Shown: positions 27,851 to 37,217, numbered from the stretch's first letter. The stretch is 64,000 nucleotides of DNA from Nevskiaceae bacterium (GCA_004298465.1 SCRT01000005.1:1-64000), one strand, 5' to 3'. Notes: generated by a model not told the origin, from the letters alone. Numbers and translations are program-made.

Positions 27851-28801
27851 TCACTTGCCGTGCCGTGCTGGCCCCGTCCCGAGCCAGTGCGCCTTTGTGC
27901 CCGGTCCGCAGACGTCCGGTGCTGGATGCTCCTTCAGCACTGCATCACCCGCAGCCGCCGCGGCATCACAGCCATCGTGGATGTGCAAGGTGTGCCCGGC
28001 CGCCAGCTGTTGTTTCGTCCAAGCATCGAAATCTTCCATGCTGACGACCTTGACTACGGTCGGCATATAGGAATGCCCGCGACCGCAGAGCACGGTGCAC
28101 TGTCCAGTGTAGGTACCGATGCGGTTGGCGGTGAACCAGGCTTCGTTGATGAACCCTGGATAGGCATTCTTCTTCACGCCGAGATCCATCACCGACCAGG
28201 CGTGATCAACGTCGACGGAAGTGATCAGCAGGCGGATCTTCTTGCCGACCGGCACGACCATCGGGTTGTCCACATTGCGCAGATAATGAGGAACATCCTG
28301 CGGCTTGATGGGAGACCCCAGCATCGACGCCTCGTTCGACTTGGCGTCGATCGAACTCACATAACCGATGCCGAACGCCGGATATTCATACTCCCAGCGC
28401 CACTGGGATCCGGTCACCTGCACGGTCATGTACGGATCGCTCGTGTTGTAGGCCTTCACCAGTGTCGCGGCCGCCGGCAGAGCCATGCTGATGAGGATCA
28501 GGAACGGGACAATCGTCCAAACTGCTTCCAGCTTCGTGTTTTCACGGAACTTGGCGGGAACCGGGTGCCGACGGCGGCTGTGCGCCCACGTCGAATAGAA
28601 CAACGTACCAAACACGAGTACGGCCAAGATGATCATCACCCACAGCCCATACATGTGGAGGTGATATATCTCGTGGCTGAGCGGTGTTACGCCGCTCGGC
28701 AGGTTGTAGACCGCATCCCTCTCAAGTGAAGCGTGGGCTGCGGCGCTCAAAAACAGCCCCGGCAGCATCAATGCTTCGGTCACGCGCTTCAACGTCGGCA
28801 T
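27851..28801 (-). CDS. coxB: Cytochrome c oxidase subunit II
   Basis: Carries the CuA centre that takes electrons from cytochrome c. The ATG at 28801 has GGGAG 8 bases upstream and opens a signal-peptide-like MPTLKRVTEALMLPG. Two membrane helices follow, then the cupredoxin domain with VTGSQWRWEYEYP, VDVDHAWSV and the CuA loop CTVLCGRGHSYMP (C-x3-C-x3-H-x2-M). A Cys/His-containing tail (HIHDGCDAAAA ... PDVCGPG) follows; it lacks CxxCH, so there is no fused cytochrome c. Length 316. Confidence 0.95.
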   Translation of the reverse strand: MPTLKRVTEALMLPGLFLSAAAHASLERDAVYNLPSGVTPLSHEIYHLHMYGLWVMIILAVLVFGTLFYSTWAHSRRRHPVPAKFRENTKLEAVWTIVPFLILISMALPAAATLVKAYNTSDPYMTVQVTGSQWRWEYEYPAFGIGYVSSIDAKSNEASMLGSPIKPQDVPHYLRNVDNPMVVPVGKKIRLLITSVDVDHAWSVMDLGVKKNAYPGFINEAWFTANRIGTYTGQCTVLCGRGHSYMPTVVKVVSMEDFDAWTKQQLAAGHTLHIHDGCDAAAAAGDAVLKEHPAPDVCGPGTKAHWLGTGPARHGK

Positions 28802-28842
28802 CCGTAAATCTCCCATCCTCTCGATTTCAAACCCTGCGTCCG

Positions 28843-29376
28843 TTACCGCCAGACATGATCTGCAAACGCATCCGGTACGACTGGCGCCGGGCGTTGCCAG
28901 TCCGGCTGCAACAATCCGCGAATACGGCAACACAAGCTTACCCGGTCGCTGTCGGTCAGACAGCGCCCCACTTCCACAGACCGTTCTCCCGCACGCAACA
29001 GCAAGCGCGTCGGGCTGGTCCGGTACGGACCTTCCTCGACCATTGCGCGCAGCGTTCGACGCGGCAGGGAAGCGGTGAACAGTATACCGCGGCCCGCGAA
29101 TCCGAATTCCACTCGAACATCCTCACCGCTGAAGCACAGAACCTCGCGATAGGCGTTGTGGCGCAGGCTGGCGACGATCGCCGCCAGCAACGCGACGAGG
29201 TTGGCAACCGCGAAGATCAGCACCGGCCAGAAGCCGCGCGCAGCGAACCAGCCCGCGACCCCGAACATGACGGCCCCGACGACGAAGATGAAGCGCAGGG
29301 CATGGCGGGTCGACAGCGACGCATTCGGCGCCACCACCAGGCGTGTCACGCTCTCCTCCGGCTCGCTTGTTTGCAT
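28843..29376 (-). CDS. DUF2244 family membrane protein
   Basis: A 177-residue protein with two helices at about 25-70 (FIFVVGAVMFGVAGWF and VLIFAVANLVALLAAIV), followed by a soluble part with the DUF2244-type VRVEFGFAGRGI and RLLLRAGERSVEVGRCL. The start at MQTSEPEES is chosen because upstream in-frame sequence is not protein-like. It is upstream of coxB on the same strand, a position seen for DUF2244 genes near cox operons. Function unknown. Confidence 0.75.
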   Translation of the reverse strand: MQTSEPEESVTRLVVAPNASLSTRHALRFIFVVGAVMFGVAGWFAARGFWPVLIFAVANLVALLAAIVASLRHNAYREVLCFSGEDVRVEFGFAGRGILFTASLPRRTLRAMVEEGPYRTSPTRLLLRAGERSVEVGRCLTDSDRVSLCCRIRGLLQPDWQRPAPVVPDAFADHVWR

Positions 29377-29513
29377 CGCGCATCTGTCCGATAGTGGCAG
29401 CAGGCCAATCTCCGCCGTGCATTTTAGGCCGCGACCTCGACTCACGCAAAAATGGTCGCAATGGCTCATGAAATCCATGACATAGGTCAAATCAGCTGCT
29501 CATGGTGCGCGAT

Positions 29514-30197
29514 TCACACCCCCAGTGCAGCACATAAAGCTGGCCAATCACAGCGCGCCGCAGCTGCGGCGGAACTCTCGCCCGGGCCGATCTCCAATAG
29601 GCACGGCTCGGCGATCATGCGCAACAAGGTGGCAAGGTTTGCGTCCATCCGCTCCATGGGCGGCGGCAAGCGGTTGGCGGCCCAGCCGGCCAGCTTCGTT
29701 CGGCTGCGGATCGAGTCTGCCGAAAGTACAGCATGGTTGATGCCGCCGAGCCGCATGCCCACCACCAGCAGCACCGGCCAGCGGTACCGTTCAACCCAGT
29801 CCGCGAACGTCACCTCCGAAGTCAACGGCACACGCCAGCCGCCCGCCCCTTCCACGACCACGAGGTCGGCCTGTTCCGCCAGCGCCGCATGGGCAGCATC
29901 CAACCGGGGCACGTCGATCGGCCGGCCGCACTCCCGGGCGGCGATATGCGGTGCGATCGCCGGTTCGAAGGCAAAGGGATTCACTTCGGCATAGGCAAAA
30001 CCGCCATCTGCGGCATCCAGCAGGGCTTCCGCGTCCTCGTTGCGCAAACCCTCGGCAGTCTGCCGGGAACCGCTGGCCACCGGCTTGAACGGCGCGACGC
30101 GCAAGCCGTGCGCGCGTGCTGCCCGCACCACCGTACAGGCCACTCGGGTCTTGCCGACGCCGGTGTCGGTGCCGGTCACGAATACGGTAACGGCCAT
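29514..30197 (-). CDS. bioD: Dethiobiotin synthetase
   Basis: ATP-dependent formation of the ureido ring of dethiobiotin from DAPA and CO2. The 227-residue P-loop protein begins VFVTGTDTGVGKT (nucleotide site 9-17) and contains PFKPVASG and VVEGAGGWRVPL, all diagnostic. Last gene of bioB-bioF-bioD, 3 bases after bioF. No bioA, bioC or bioH lies nearby. Confidence 0.95.
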   Translation of the reverse strand: MAVTVFVTGTDTGVGKTRVACTVVRAARAHGLRVAPFKPVASGSRQTAEGLRNEDAEALLDAADGGFAYAEVNPFAFEPAIAPHIAARECGRPIDVPRLDAAHAALAEQADLVVVEGAGGWRVPLTSEVTFADWVERYRWPVLLVVGMRLGGINHAVLSADSIRSRTKLAGWAANRLPPPMERMDANLATLLRMIAEPCLLEIGPGESSAAAAARCDWPALCAALGV

Positions 30198-30200
30198 CCT

Positions 30201-31445
30201 TCAGCTCCTGTGGTATTGCGCCAGCGCCCGCCCCAGCGCTTCGGCGAGCGCGTCGATCTGGGCCGGTTCGTGGGCGGCGGACAGCGTGATGCGGAGCCGC
30301 GCCGTATCGGCGGGGACCGTCGGCGGGCGAATCGCGGCGACCCAGAAGCCCTGCTGAAACAATGCCTTGGAAACTCCCATGGCGCGCGCCGAAGCACCCA
30401 GAACGAGTGGCTGAATCGGCGTCGGCGCACCTCGCAGGCCGGCCGCTTCCGGCTGCCCCAGCGCGATGCCTTGGGCGGTGACTGCCGCCCGGAAGCGCTG
30501 GATATTATCGCGCAGCCGCTGGCGGCGCTCCGGCTCGGCCACCACGATGCGCAGGGCCTCGCGCGCGGCGGCGGCAATCGCCGGCGGCGGCGCCGTCGAG
30601 AACACCCAGCTGCGCGCGCGCTGGATCAAATATTCGATCAAGGTTTCCGACCCCGACACGAATGCGCCGGCGGCGCCCAGCGCCTTGCCGAGTGTGGCCA
30701 CATGCACGTCTGGTGCCACGTCCAGCAGTTCCAGACTACCGCGGCCATGTGCGCCCAGCACACAGAAGCCGTGCGCATCGTCGACCATCAACGCTGCATC
30801 GTGTTGCTGCGTCGCCGCCTGCAGAGCCGGCAGATCGGCGATGTCACCGTCCATCGAGAAGACGCCGTCGGTGACAAGCAGGCGCCTGCCGGTGCTGCCG
30901 GCCGTGGCTTGCAGCGCGGCAGCGAACGCGGCCACATCGCAGTGTGGGATGCGCTGGTAGGCGGCACGCGACAGACGCCCGCCGTCGATCAGCGAGGCGT
31001 GGTTGAGCTCGTCGGCAAACAGCGTGTCCCCGCGGTCCAGCAACGCGCGGATCACGCCGAGGTTCGCCGCCCACCCGGACGTGAACAGCAGCACGCGCGG
31101 GCGTCCGAGGAATTCCGCCAGCGCCTCTTCCAGCGCCCGGTGCTCATGGTCGTAACCGGAGATCAGCGCGGCGGCACCGCTGCCGACACCACCGGCAGCT
31201 GCGACACGTTGTGCGGCGGCAGCCGGGCGCGGGTCGGCGGCCAGGCCGAGGTAGTCGTTGCTGCAGAAATTCAGGCATTCCCGGCCATCGACGTGCACCG
31301 TCACGCCGTGCCCGCCGCATATCACCCGCCGCACCCGATACAGGTCCGCCGCGCGGATCTTCTCCAGCTCTTGTTCCAGCGCCGTATCGAGCCACGAATG
31401 CTGCCCGGCCTGCCCACGGGCAGCCGCTGCCAGATTCGCGACCAT
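30201..31445 (-). CDS. bioF: 8-amino-7-oxononanoate synthase
   Basis: A PLP enzyme condensing pimeloyl-ACP or -CoA with L-alanine. The ATG at 31445 overlaps the last base of the bioB stop and gives 414 residues. Family features are NFCSNDYLGLA, GSGAAALISGYDHEHRALE, VDDAHGFCVLGAHGRG and the PLP-lysine motif ATLGKALGAAG. Longer in-frame sequence upstream lies inside bioB and is discounted. Confidence 0.95.
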   Translation of the reverse strand: MVANLAAAARGQAGQHSWLDTALEQELEKIRAADLYRVRRVICGGHGVTVHVDGRECLNFCSNDYLGLAADPRPAAAAQRVAAAGGVGSGAAALISGYDHEHRALEEALAEFLGRPRVLLFTSGWAANLGVIRALLDRGDTLFADELNHASLIDGGRLSRAAYQRIPHCDVAAFAAALQATAGSTGRRLLVTDGVFSMDGDIADLPALQAATQQHDAALMVDDAHGFCVLGAHGRGSLELLDVAPDVHVATLGKALGAAGAFVSGSETLIEYLIQRARSWVFSTAPPPAIAAAAREALRIVVAEPERRQRLRDNIQRFRAAVTAQGIALGQPEAAGLRGAPTPIQPLVLGASARAMGVSKALFQQGFWVAAIRPPTVPADTARLRITLSAAHEPAQIDALAEALGRALAQYHRS

Positions 31446-32482
31446 CAGGCTTGCGCCTGGCTTTCCGTCGGGGCCTCCATCATTTCGCCATGGTCGTGGC
31501 ACATTTCCGCCACCACCGTCTGCGGGCCGGGTTCGGCGGCAATCCCCAGCCGCGCCAGCAGTTCGCGGTCGTGTGCATCGCGCGGGTTTGCGGTGGTCAG
31601 CAGCTTGTCGCCGAAGAAGATCGAATTCGCACCCGCCATGAAGCACAGCGCGTGCATTTCATCGCTCATCTGCGTGCGCCCCGCCGACAGGCGCACGTGC
31701 GCCGCCGGCATCAGGATGCGGGCCACCGCGATCGTGCGCACGAACTCGAAGGGATCCACTTTGTGCGCCTTGGCCAGCGGCGTGCCCGGCACGGCCACCA
31801 GTTCGTTGATCGGCACACTTTCCGGCGGCGGATCGAGGTTGGCGAGCTGGCGCAGCATCTCCGCACGGTCACGGCGCGTTTCACCCATGCCAACGATGCC
31901 GCCGGAACACACTTTCAACCCTGCCTCGCGGACATTGCCCAGCGTGTCGAGCCGGTCCTGGAATGTGCGCGTGGAAATGATCTCACCATAGAATTCCGGC
32001 GAGGTGTCGACATTGTGGTTGTAGTAGTCCAGCCCGGCATCCGCCAGCGTCTGCGCCTGCTCCGCGTTCAGCAGGCCGAGCGTCACACACGACTCCATGC
32101 CCAGCGCCTTGACTTCCCGCACCATCGCGGCGACGTGCGCCACGTCCGCGTCCTTCGGCGCGCGCCATGCCGCACCCATGCAGAAGCGCGTAGCGCCGTT
32201 GGCCTTGGCCTGCGCCGCCGCCGTCTTCACCTGCTCCAACGGCATGAGTTTTTCCGCCTTCAACCCGGTGTGGTAGTGCGCGCTCTGCGGGCAATACTTA
32301 CAGTCTTCCGGGCAGGCGCCAGTCTTGATCGACAACAGCGTGGAAAATTGCACCTGATTGGGTTCGAAATACTGACGGTGCAAGGTCTGCGCCCGCAACA
32401 GCAGGTCGGTGAACGGCAGGTCGTAGACGGCCAGGACAGCGTCCAGGGTCCACGGCGTGGAAACTTTGTATTCGGACTGCAT
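31445..32482 (-). CDS. bioB: Biotin synthase
   Basis: A radical SAM enzyme inserting sulfur into dethiobiotin. The 345-residue protein has the cluster-binding motif C57-x3-C61-x2-C64 ([13 protein letters not shown]), plus [14 protein letters not shown] and [10 protein letters not shown] typical of BioB. The promoter region on its 5' side holds a BirA-like palindrome whose half-site includes a perfect TTGACA in the right orientation. Confidence 0.97.
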   Translation of the reverse strand: MQSEYKVSTPWTLDAVLAVYDLPFTDLLLRAQTLHRQYFEPNQVQFSTLLSIKTGACPEDCKYCPQSAHYHTGLKAEKLMPLEQVKTAAAQAKANGATRFCMGAAWRAPKDADVAHVAAMVREVKALGMESCVTLGLLNAEQAQTLADAGLDYYNHNVDTSPEFYGEIISTRTFQDRLDTLGNVREAGLKVCSGGIVGMGETRRDRAEMLRQLANLDPPPESVPINELVAVPGTPLAKAHKVDPFEFVRTIAVARILMPAAHVRLSAGRTQMSDEMHALCFMAGANSIFFGDKLLTTANPRDAHDRELLARLGIAAEPGPQTVVAEMCHDHGEMMEAPTESQAQA

Positions 32483-32533
32483 CGTGACATGCTCGGTCTG
32501 GAAAGAGGTGCAGTTTTTATTCCGATCCAGAAC

Positions 32534-32566
32534 TTGTCAACCTCAGACACAATCCATGCTTGACAA
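32534..32566. promoter_or_regulatory. BirA-like operator between bioB and comF
   Basis: TTGTCAACC and GCTTGACAA, inverted with 8 of 9 positions matched and 15 bases between them, fit the BirA operator form (TTGTNAACC, 14-16 bases, GGTTNACAA). On the minus strand the bioB-proximal half contains TTGACA, a consensus -35, 52-57 bases before the bioB ATG. The distal half overlaps the comF start codon (32556-32558). Confidence 0.6.
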
Positions 32567-33251
32567 TGCGGGGCGCGAACTGCGCGCCTTCCTCCTGCCT
32601 AGGCGCTGTCGGTTATGTCTTGCGCCGCTGCCGCCAGAAGCTATGGCCTTGTGCGCGGGCTGCCGCCAAGCACTGCCGTGGATCATCCACGCCTGCCCGA
32701 CCTGCGCACTGCCACGACCGGATGACTCGCCCTGCCCGGCTTGCGTGCGACACCCGCCACCGCAGGACGCGGCGTGGGCAATCTTCAAGTTGGAAGCACC
32801 AATCCACAAAGCCATCCTCAAACTGAAATACGGGGCCGGATTCGGCGAAGCACGCTGGCTGGGTGAAGCACTGGCGGATGCCTTCACGCAACACTCGCAC
32901 CCACACCCGGATTGCCTGCTGCCGGTTCCGCTGCACGCGTCGCGCCTACGGAAGCGCGGCTACAACCAGGTGCTGGAGGTGGCGCGTGTCGCAGGCCGGG
33001 CGCTGCACATCCCAGTCGATCCCGGGGCACTCACGCGCATCCGCGCCACCGCCGACCAGATCGGACAAAGCCGCGGCGAACGGCGCCGCAACCTGCACGG
33101 CGCCTTCAGCGCATCACCGACGCTGAACGGGCTGCACATCGCCATCCTCGATGACGTGATGACGACCGGCAGCACGCTGGCGGAAGTGGCCCGCGCCTGC
33201 CGCGCCGCCGGAGCACGGCGAGTCGAAGTCTGGGCGCTGGCGAGGGCGTAG
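32556..33251 (+). CDS. comF: ComF family phosphoribosyltransferase-like protein
   Basis: A 231-residue protein with an N-terminal zinc-ribbon-like cysteine array (CRLCLAPLP, CAGCRQAL, CPTCALP, CPACVRHPP) and a C-terminal PRTase fold with LLPVPLHASRLRKRGYNQ and the PRPP loop ILDDVMTTGSTLAE. ComF acts in natural transformation in several gammaproteobacteria; here the role is inferred. The ATG at 32556 fits the family length, but it lies inside the BirA-like operator, so bio repression may touch comF expression. Confidence 0.9.
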   Translation: MLDNAGRELRAFLLPRRCRLCLAPLPPEAMALCAGCRQALPWIIHACPTCALPRPDDSPCPACVRHPPPQDAAWAIFKLEAPIHKAILKLKYGAGFGEARWLGEALADAFTQHSHPHPDCLLPVPLHASRLRKRGYNQVLEVARVAGRALHIPVDPGALTRIRATADQIGQSRGERRRNLHGAFSASPTLNGLHIAILDDVMTTGSTLAEVARACRAAGARRVEVWALARA

Positions 33252-33350
33252 AGGAGGATTGAGGATGGGAAACGTAAGCGAGGAGCAAGAGCGGTAAGCA
33301 GCCCAAGAAAGCTGTCGCCGTCGCGTTTCCTGTCGCCTCGCGGACACCCG

Positions 33351-33445
33351 CCCCGTCTCGTTCCCCTGCGGCCGCGTAGCGGATCGCAGTGCCCATATCC
33401 GGACTTACTGCCATTTCAAGCATGGATTCTGCGAAATGCGGAGTG
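33351..33445 (+). repeat. Dispersed intergenic repeat, copy B
   Basis: Collinear with 4301-4395 (copy A): CTGCGGCCGCGTAGCGGATCGCAG-like first block, then ACTGCCAT, then GCATGGATTCTGCG. It lies in the gap between the convergent comF and MpaB-family genes. Confidence 0.6.
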
Positions 33446-33450
33446 GCACT

Positions 33451-33484
33451 AACCATTCAACATTCAGCATCAAACACTCAACAT
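33451..33484. repeat. Short CATTCAA-type tandem repeat
   Basis: Four degenerate units of the form CATTCAA/CACTCAA run across the 3' end of the MpaB-family gene and include its stop codon, so the final residues of that protein border repeat-derived sequence. Confidence 0.45.
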
Positions 33485-34425
33485 TGCAGGTAGAGCTGGG
33501 CGGGATCGATGCCGACGCGGCGGCACGACCGAGCGGCGATGCCGTCCATCATCGCGGCGCGCAGCACTGGTGCCAGGCCGTGCAGTAGGTGTGAGGCACC
33601 GGTGTCGCGGAGTCGTTGAACCCGGCCGTTACGCCCGAGCAATGTGCGCGCCCAATCCGGCAGCAGCGCGGCCCCGGCGCGCACGAAGGTGCCACGCACG
33701 GCTGAACCCGCCGGCAGCGGCACGCGGATTTCGTCGAGCACGGACAGCACGTCGTGGGTACGAGCATCGCACGCCAGTTCAGGCCGCATTCGTTCGAAAT
33801 AAGCATCGATCTCGGCGACGCTGCGCGGCACGTCGCGCGCGCCGAGCGCTTCCGCAACACGCCGGGTCTCGTCGTAGTAGCGGTCTTGCAGGGCAACCGG
33901 CAGCGGCACGTCGCGGTAACACTGGTAGCCCTGCAGAAAACTCCACATTTCCGCGCAATGCACCCAGGTCAGCAGTGCCGGGTCATCCGCGGAATAGAAG
34001 CGGCCGTCCGGCGCCGTCCCGCGCACCGTGTGGTGAATGGCACCCACGCGTGCAATCCGAGCTTCGGCCGCTGCGCGCGGCGCATAGGTGGTGGCGGAAA
34101 CGAAGCCGATGGTGCGGCGCAGGCGGCCGAGCGGGTCGTGGCGGAAATCCGAGTGGTCATACACGCCGGCCAGCGCCAGTGGGTGGAGAGCTTGCAGCAG
34201 AAGCGCGCAGATGCCGCCGGCCATCATGCCGGGGAAATCGGCGTGCACGCGCCATACGACACTGTCCGGACCGAACAGACCAAGGTCGCCCCGGGGTTCG
34301 TCGTAGTCGACCCCCGTGCCCTGGCTACCCGTTGCGATGACCGCGAGCACCCAGCGCTTCACCCGCCGACGAGCAGGTGCCGTCACGACCTGCATGGCAT
34401 GTCTGCGGAAGGTACCCAGCGGCAA
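33478..34425 (-). CDS. Oxygenase MpaB family protein (DUF2236)
   Basis: A 315-residue protein matching the MpaB/DUF2236 family, proposed heme-dependent oxygenases related to latex-clearing protein. Visible hallmarks are GPDSVVWRVHADFPGMMAGGICALLLQALHPLALAGVYDHS split over 50-95, FVSATTYA, VGAIHHTVRG and WVHCAEMWSF. The TTG start at 34425 is supported by GGAGG with 6-base spacing; an internal ATG at 34395 is the alternative. Substrate unknown. No neighbour suggests a pathway. Confidence 0.82.
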   Translation of the reverse strand: MPLGTFRRHAMQVVTAPARRRVKRWVLAVIATGSQGTGVDYDEPRGDLGLFGPDSVVWRVHADFPGMMAGGICALLLQALHPLALAGVYDHSDFRHDPLGRLRRTIGFVSATTYAPRAAAEARIARVGAIHHTVRGTAPDGRFYSADDPALLTWVHCAEMWSFLQGYQCYRDVPLPVALQDRYYDETRRVAEALGARDVPRSVAEIDAYFERMRPELACDARTHDVLSVLDEIRVPLPAGSAVRGTFVRAGAALLPDWARTLLGRNGRVQRLRDTGASHLLHGLAPVLRAAMMDGIAARSCRRVGIDPAQLYLQC

Positions 34426-34460
34426 CGTTTTCCTCCCGGAAGCGCGTGGAACTCGGAGGA

Positions 34461-35696
34461 TCAGTACAACAGGCGCGTCTTCAGCGTGCCATCGATGGCA
34501 GAGAGCTTGTCCTTCAACTCGCGAGCCTGGGTTTCGCTGGCCTGCACGTCGATGACGACATAGCCGACCTTGCCGCGCGTGCGCAGGTATTGCGCATTCA
34601 CGTTCACGTCGCTTTGCGCGAACAGGTCGTTAACCTGCTTGAGCACGCCGGGGCGATTCTGGTGGATGTGCAACAGGCGGCTGCTGCCCGGGTGCTCCGG
34701 CAGCATGACTTCGGGAAAGTTCACGGATGACAGCGTGGAGCCGTTGTCGCTGTAGCGGATGAGCTTGGCAGAGACTTCCAACCCGATGTTGTGCTGCGCT
34801 TCCTGCGTGCTGCCGCCGATGTGCGGCGTGAGGATGACGTTGTCCAGCCCGACCAAGGCGGATACGAAGGCTTCGTCCTTGCCTTTCGGTTCCTTCGGGA
34901 ACACGTCCACCGCCGCGCCGGACAGGTGGCCGCTCTTGAGCGCTTCGGCCAGCGGGTCGATTTCCACCACCGTGCCGCGCGAAGCGTTGATGAGCATGGC
35001 GCCGCGCTTCATGCGCCGCAGTTCTGCAGCTCCGATCATCCACTTTGTCTGCTCAGTTTGCGGCACATGCAGGGTGACGATGTCGGACACCGACAGCAAG
35101 TCGCCCAGGCTATCCGCCGGGTGCGCGTTGCCCATGGCCAGCTTCGGTTCGATGTCGTAGTAGAGGACGTGCATGCCCATCGCTTCGGCGAGCACGCCAA
35201 CCTGCGTGCCGATGTGCCCGTAGCCGATGATGCCCAGCGTCTTGCCGCGCAGCTCGTAGCTGCCTTCCGAGGACTTGAGCCAGTCACCGCGGTGGCACGC
35301 CATATTCTTTTCCGGAATGCGGCGCACCAGCAGCACGGATTCCGCGATCACGAGTTCCGCGACGCTGCGCGTATTCGAATACGGCGCGTTGAAGACCGGA
35401 ATGCCGTTGATTGCGGCCGTATCGAGGTCCACTTGGTTCGTGCCGATGCAGAAACAGCCCACCGCCATCAGGCGCCGCGCGTTGTTGAGGACATCCGCCG
35501 TCAAATAGCTGCGCGAACGTACGCCGACCATGTGCGCTTCGGAAACCGCCTTGGCCAGCTCCGCCTCCGGTAGCGATTTTTCGTGATATTCAATGTTCGT
35601 GTAACCGGCCTTGCGGAAACTTTCGACCGCAGTCTGGCTGACGCCCTCCAGCAGCAGCACCTTGATATCTTTGCGCGGAAAAGAAGTCTTCGTCAT
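34461..35696 (-). CDS. serA: D-3-phosphoglycerate dehydrogenase
   Basis: First step of serine synthesis, oxidising 3-phosphoglycerate. The 411-residue protein corresponds to the E. coli type: substrate domain (AVGCFCIGTNQVDLD), NAD fold (KTLGIIGYGHIGTQVG at about 150), catalytic Arg/Glu/His region ending LTPHIGGSTQEAQ, and a C-terminal ACT domain (LHIHQNRPGVLKQVNDLF) that binds serine for feedback inhibition. The ATG at 35696 is chosen because the upstream extension is not conserved. Confidence 0.96.
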   Translation of the reverse strand: MTKTSFPRKDIKVLLLEGVSQTAVESFRKAGYTNIEYHEKSLPEAELAKAVSEAHMVGVRSRSYLTADVLNNARRLMAVGCFCIGTNQVDLDTAAINGIPVFNAPYSNTRSVAELVIAESVLLVRRIPEKNMACHRGDWLKSSEGSYELRGKTLGIIGYGHIGTQVGVLAEAMGMHVLYYDIEPKLAMGNAHPADSLGDLLSVSDIVTLHVPQTEQTKWMIGAAELRRMKRGAMLINASRGTVVEIDPLAEALKSGHLSGAAVDVFPKEPKGKDEAFVSALVGLDNVILTPHIGGSTQEAQHNIGLEVSAKLIRYSDNGSTLSSVNFPEVMLPEHPGSSRLLHIHQNRPGVLKQVNDLFAQSDVNVNAQYLRTRGKVGYVVIDVQASETQARELKDKLSAIDGTLKTRLLY

Positions 35697-35856
35697 GAGT
35701 CGTTCCGATGAAAAATTTCTGTGTTGAGCGGGCTTCCGGTCGCGAAACGCGGCCCGCAAGGCGCGCATGATGCCACCGTCGCCCATGGCCGTCACATCGC
35801 GGCAAGCGATGCACGGAGCAGTAGCCGGGGGTCCGGCGCACGCCATCTACATTCAG

Positions 35857-36693
35857 TTAATGACCCGCATAATCCGGATAGTGGCCGGCCTCGATCCACG
35901 CCCGCCGCTCCGCATAGGGCAAATCCACGTAGGCTTGCATGGCACGGCAGGCGTCGTCGGACTGCATCGTTTCCAGGAACGCCGAGTCCTCCACACGCAG
36001 CCCACCGGCCAGGTGCATGTCGCTGCCCTCGTATACCGAACGCTTGACACAGGCCGCAGCACGCGGCGGCAACGCCGCCATTTCCGTGGCGATCTGCATG
36101 GCGCGCACGACGGCATCGTCGACCAGTTCATGCACGATGCCGAGCGCCAGCGCCGTTTTCGGCGTCACGACCCGGCCGCGCAGGATGAATTCAACGGCCC
36201 GGCCGGCCCCGATCAAGCGGGACAGCCGCTGCGTTCCGCCGCCTCCCGGAATGATGCCGAGCCGAGCTTCCGGAAAACCGTAACGGTAATCGCCCGACTC
36301 TCCGATGCGAATATCGCAGGCCAGGCTGATCTCCAGCCCACCCCCCATGGTGTTGCCATTCAGCGCCGCGATCACCACCTTTGGCAAGTCGCAGAGCGAC
36401 TGCACCAGCGCATGGTAGCTGCTTGTGAGCGAAGTGCCCGAACGCCGCAGCCCATCGTGGTCACGCGCCAGCGCCAGCAGCTCCTCGACACTGTAGTGGG
36501 TGATGAAGCCGTTACCGCATTGCGGGCCTCCGGCGCCGCACAGCACGACCGCGCGCACGGCCGGATCACGCCATGATTCGATGAGCTGGGCAAGCTCTCC
36601 CGCCGCCTCGGCGCAGAAATAATTCATCGGCGGGTTGCGATAACGAGCCACCACAACCGCCCCCGTACGCTCCACATGCCATAACGACATCAT
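35857..36693 (-). CDS. Enoyl-CoA hydratase/isomerase family protein
   Basis: A 278-residue crotonase-fold protein with oxyanion-hole and binding segments IAALNGNTMGGGLEISLACDIRI (split at 105-128) and PEARLGIIPGGGGTQRLSRLIG. The Glu of GIIPGGGGTQ-type hydratases is shifted, so hydratase versus isomerase activity is open. No beta-oxidation partner genes lie beside it. Confidence 0.85.
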   Translation of the reverse strand: MMSLWHVERTGAVVVARYRNPPMNYFCAEAAGELAQLIESWRDPAVRAVVLCGAGGPQCGNGFITHYSVEELLALARDHDGLRRSGTSLTSSYHALVQSLCDLPKVVIAALNGNTMGGGLEISLACDIRIGESGDYRYGFPEARLGIIPGGGGTQRLSRLIGAGRAVEFILRGRVVTPKTALALGIVHELVDDAVVRAMQIATEMAALPPRAAACVKRSVYEGSDMHLAGGLRVEDSAFLETMQSDDACRAMQAYVDLPYAERRAWIEAGHYPDYAGH

Positions 36694-36761
36694 TCACCTC
36701 TGCGCTCACATGACGACAGGCCATGATAGCGGCGGCTCACGAAGGCGTATCCACCCCAAAC

Positions 36762-36790
36762 AAAAACGGCGCCGATACATCCGGCGCCGT
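36762..36790 (-). terminator. Intrinsic terminator of the HiPIP gene
   Basis: On the minus strand ACGGCGCCG-loop-CGGCGCCGT (9-bp stem) is followed by TTTTT (36762-36766), 25 bases beyond the HiPIP stop. Confidence 0.9.
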
Positions 36791-36814
36791 CGTGAACTGC
36801 AGCCATCGACCGGG

Positions 36815-37138
36815 TTACGGCTTGGCAGTCCAGCTCATGCACCAGCCACCATGAGACACGTCGTTCTGCGGGAACAGCGCGCAGCCGCCCCACTTCGCGT
36901 CACCACCCTGGTAGAACATGCAGTCGCCGCAATGCGAGCCTGCCTTGTAGGCGGCGTCACCCTTGGCGGACTTGGCATCTTCCGTGTAGTGCAGGGCTTT
37001 CGCGTTGTCTGCTGTCGGACTCAGGTGCGGCTTGTCCGCCGCACCCGCGATGCCCACGCGCAGCAACGGCAGCATGGCACCGGCAGCCGCCATGCTGGCA
37101 AGAAACCGGCGACGTGCCTTGGATTTGATGTCTTCCAT
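36815..37138 (-). CDS. High-potential iron-sulfur protein (HiPIP)
   Basis: A periplasmic [4Fe-4S] electron carrier that can feed terminal oxidases or reaction centres. The 107-residue precursor starts at an ATG with GGAGG 8 bases upstream, has a Tat signal (ARRRFLAS, 8-15, then a hydrophobic run to about 33) and four cluster cysteines C70, C73, C86 and C100 in the HiPIP spacing CGDC ... GGCALFP ... GGWCMSW. It is monocistronic with its own terminator and a Fur-like box upstream. Confidence 0.93.
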   Translation of the reverse strand: MEDIKSKARRRFLASMAAAGAMLPLLRVGIAGAADKPHLSPTADNAKALHYTEDAKSAKGDAAYKAGSHCGDCMFYQGGDAKWGGCALFPQNDVSHGGWCMSWTAKP

Positions 37139-37202
37139 CTCAGCAACCTCCAAATGTCGAACGTCTGTTCAGCCTAGCAGCGTAAATAGCTGATCTGGTT
37201 GT

Positions 37203-37217
37203 TGATTATCATTCTCA
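37203..37217 (-). promoter_or_regulatory. Fur-like box upstream of the HiPIP gene
   Basis: On the minus strand TGAGAATGATAATCA matches the Fur consensus built from GATAAT units at about 13 of 16 positions. It lies 65 bases before the HiPIP start and just past the fba terminator. Confidence 0.55.
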
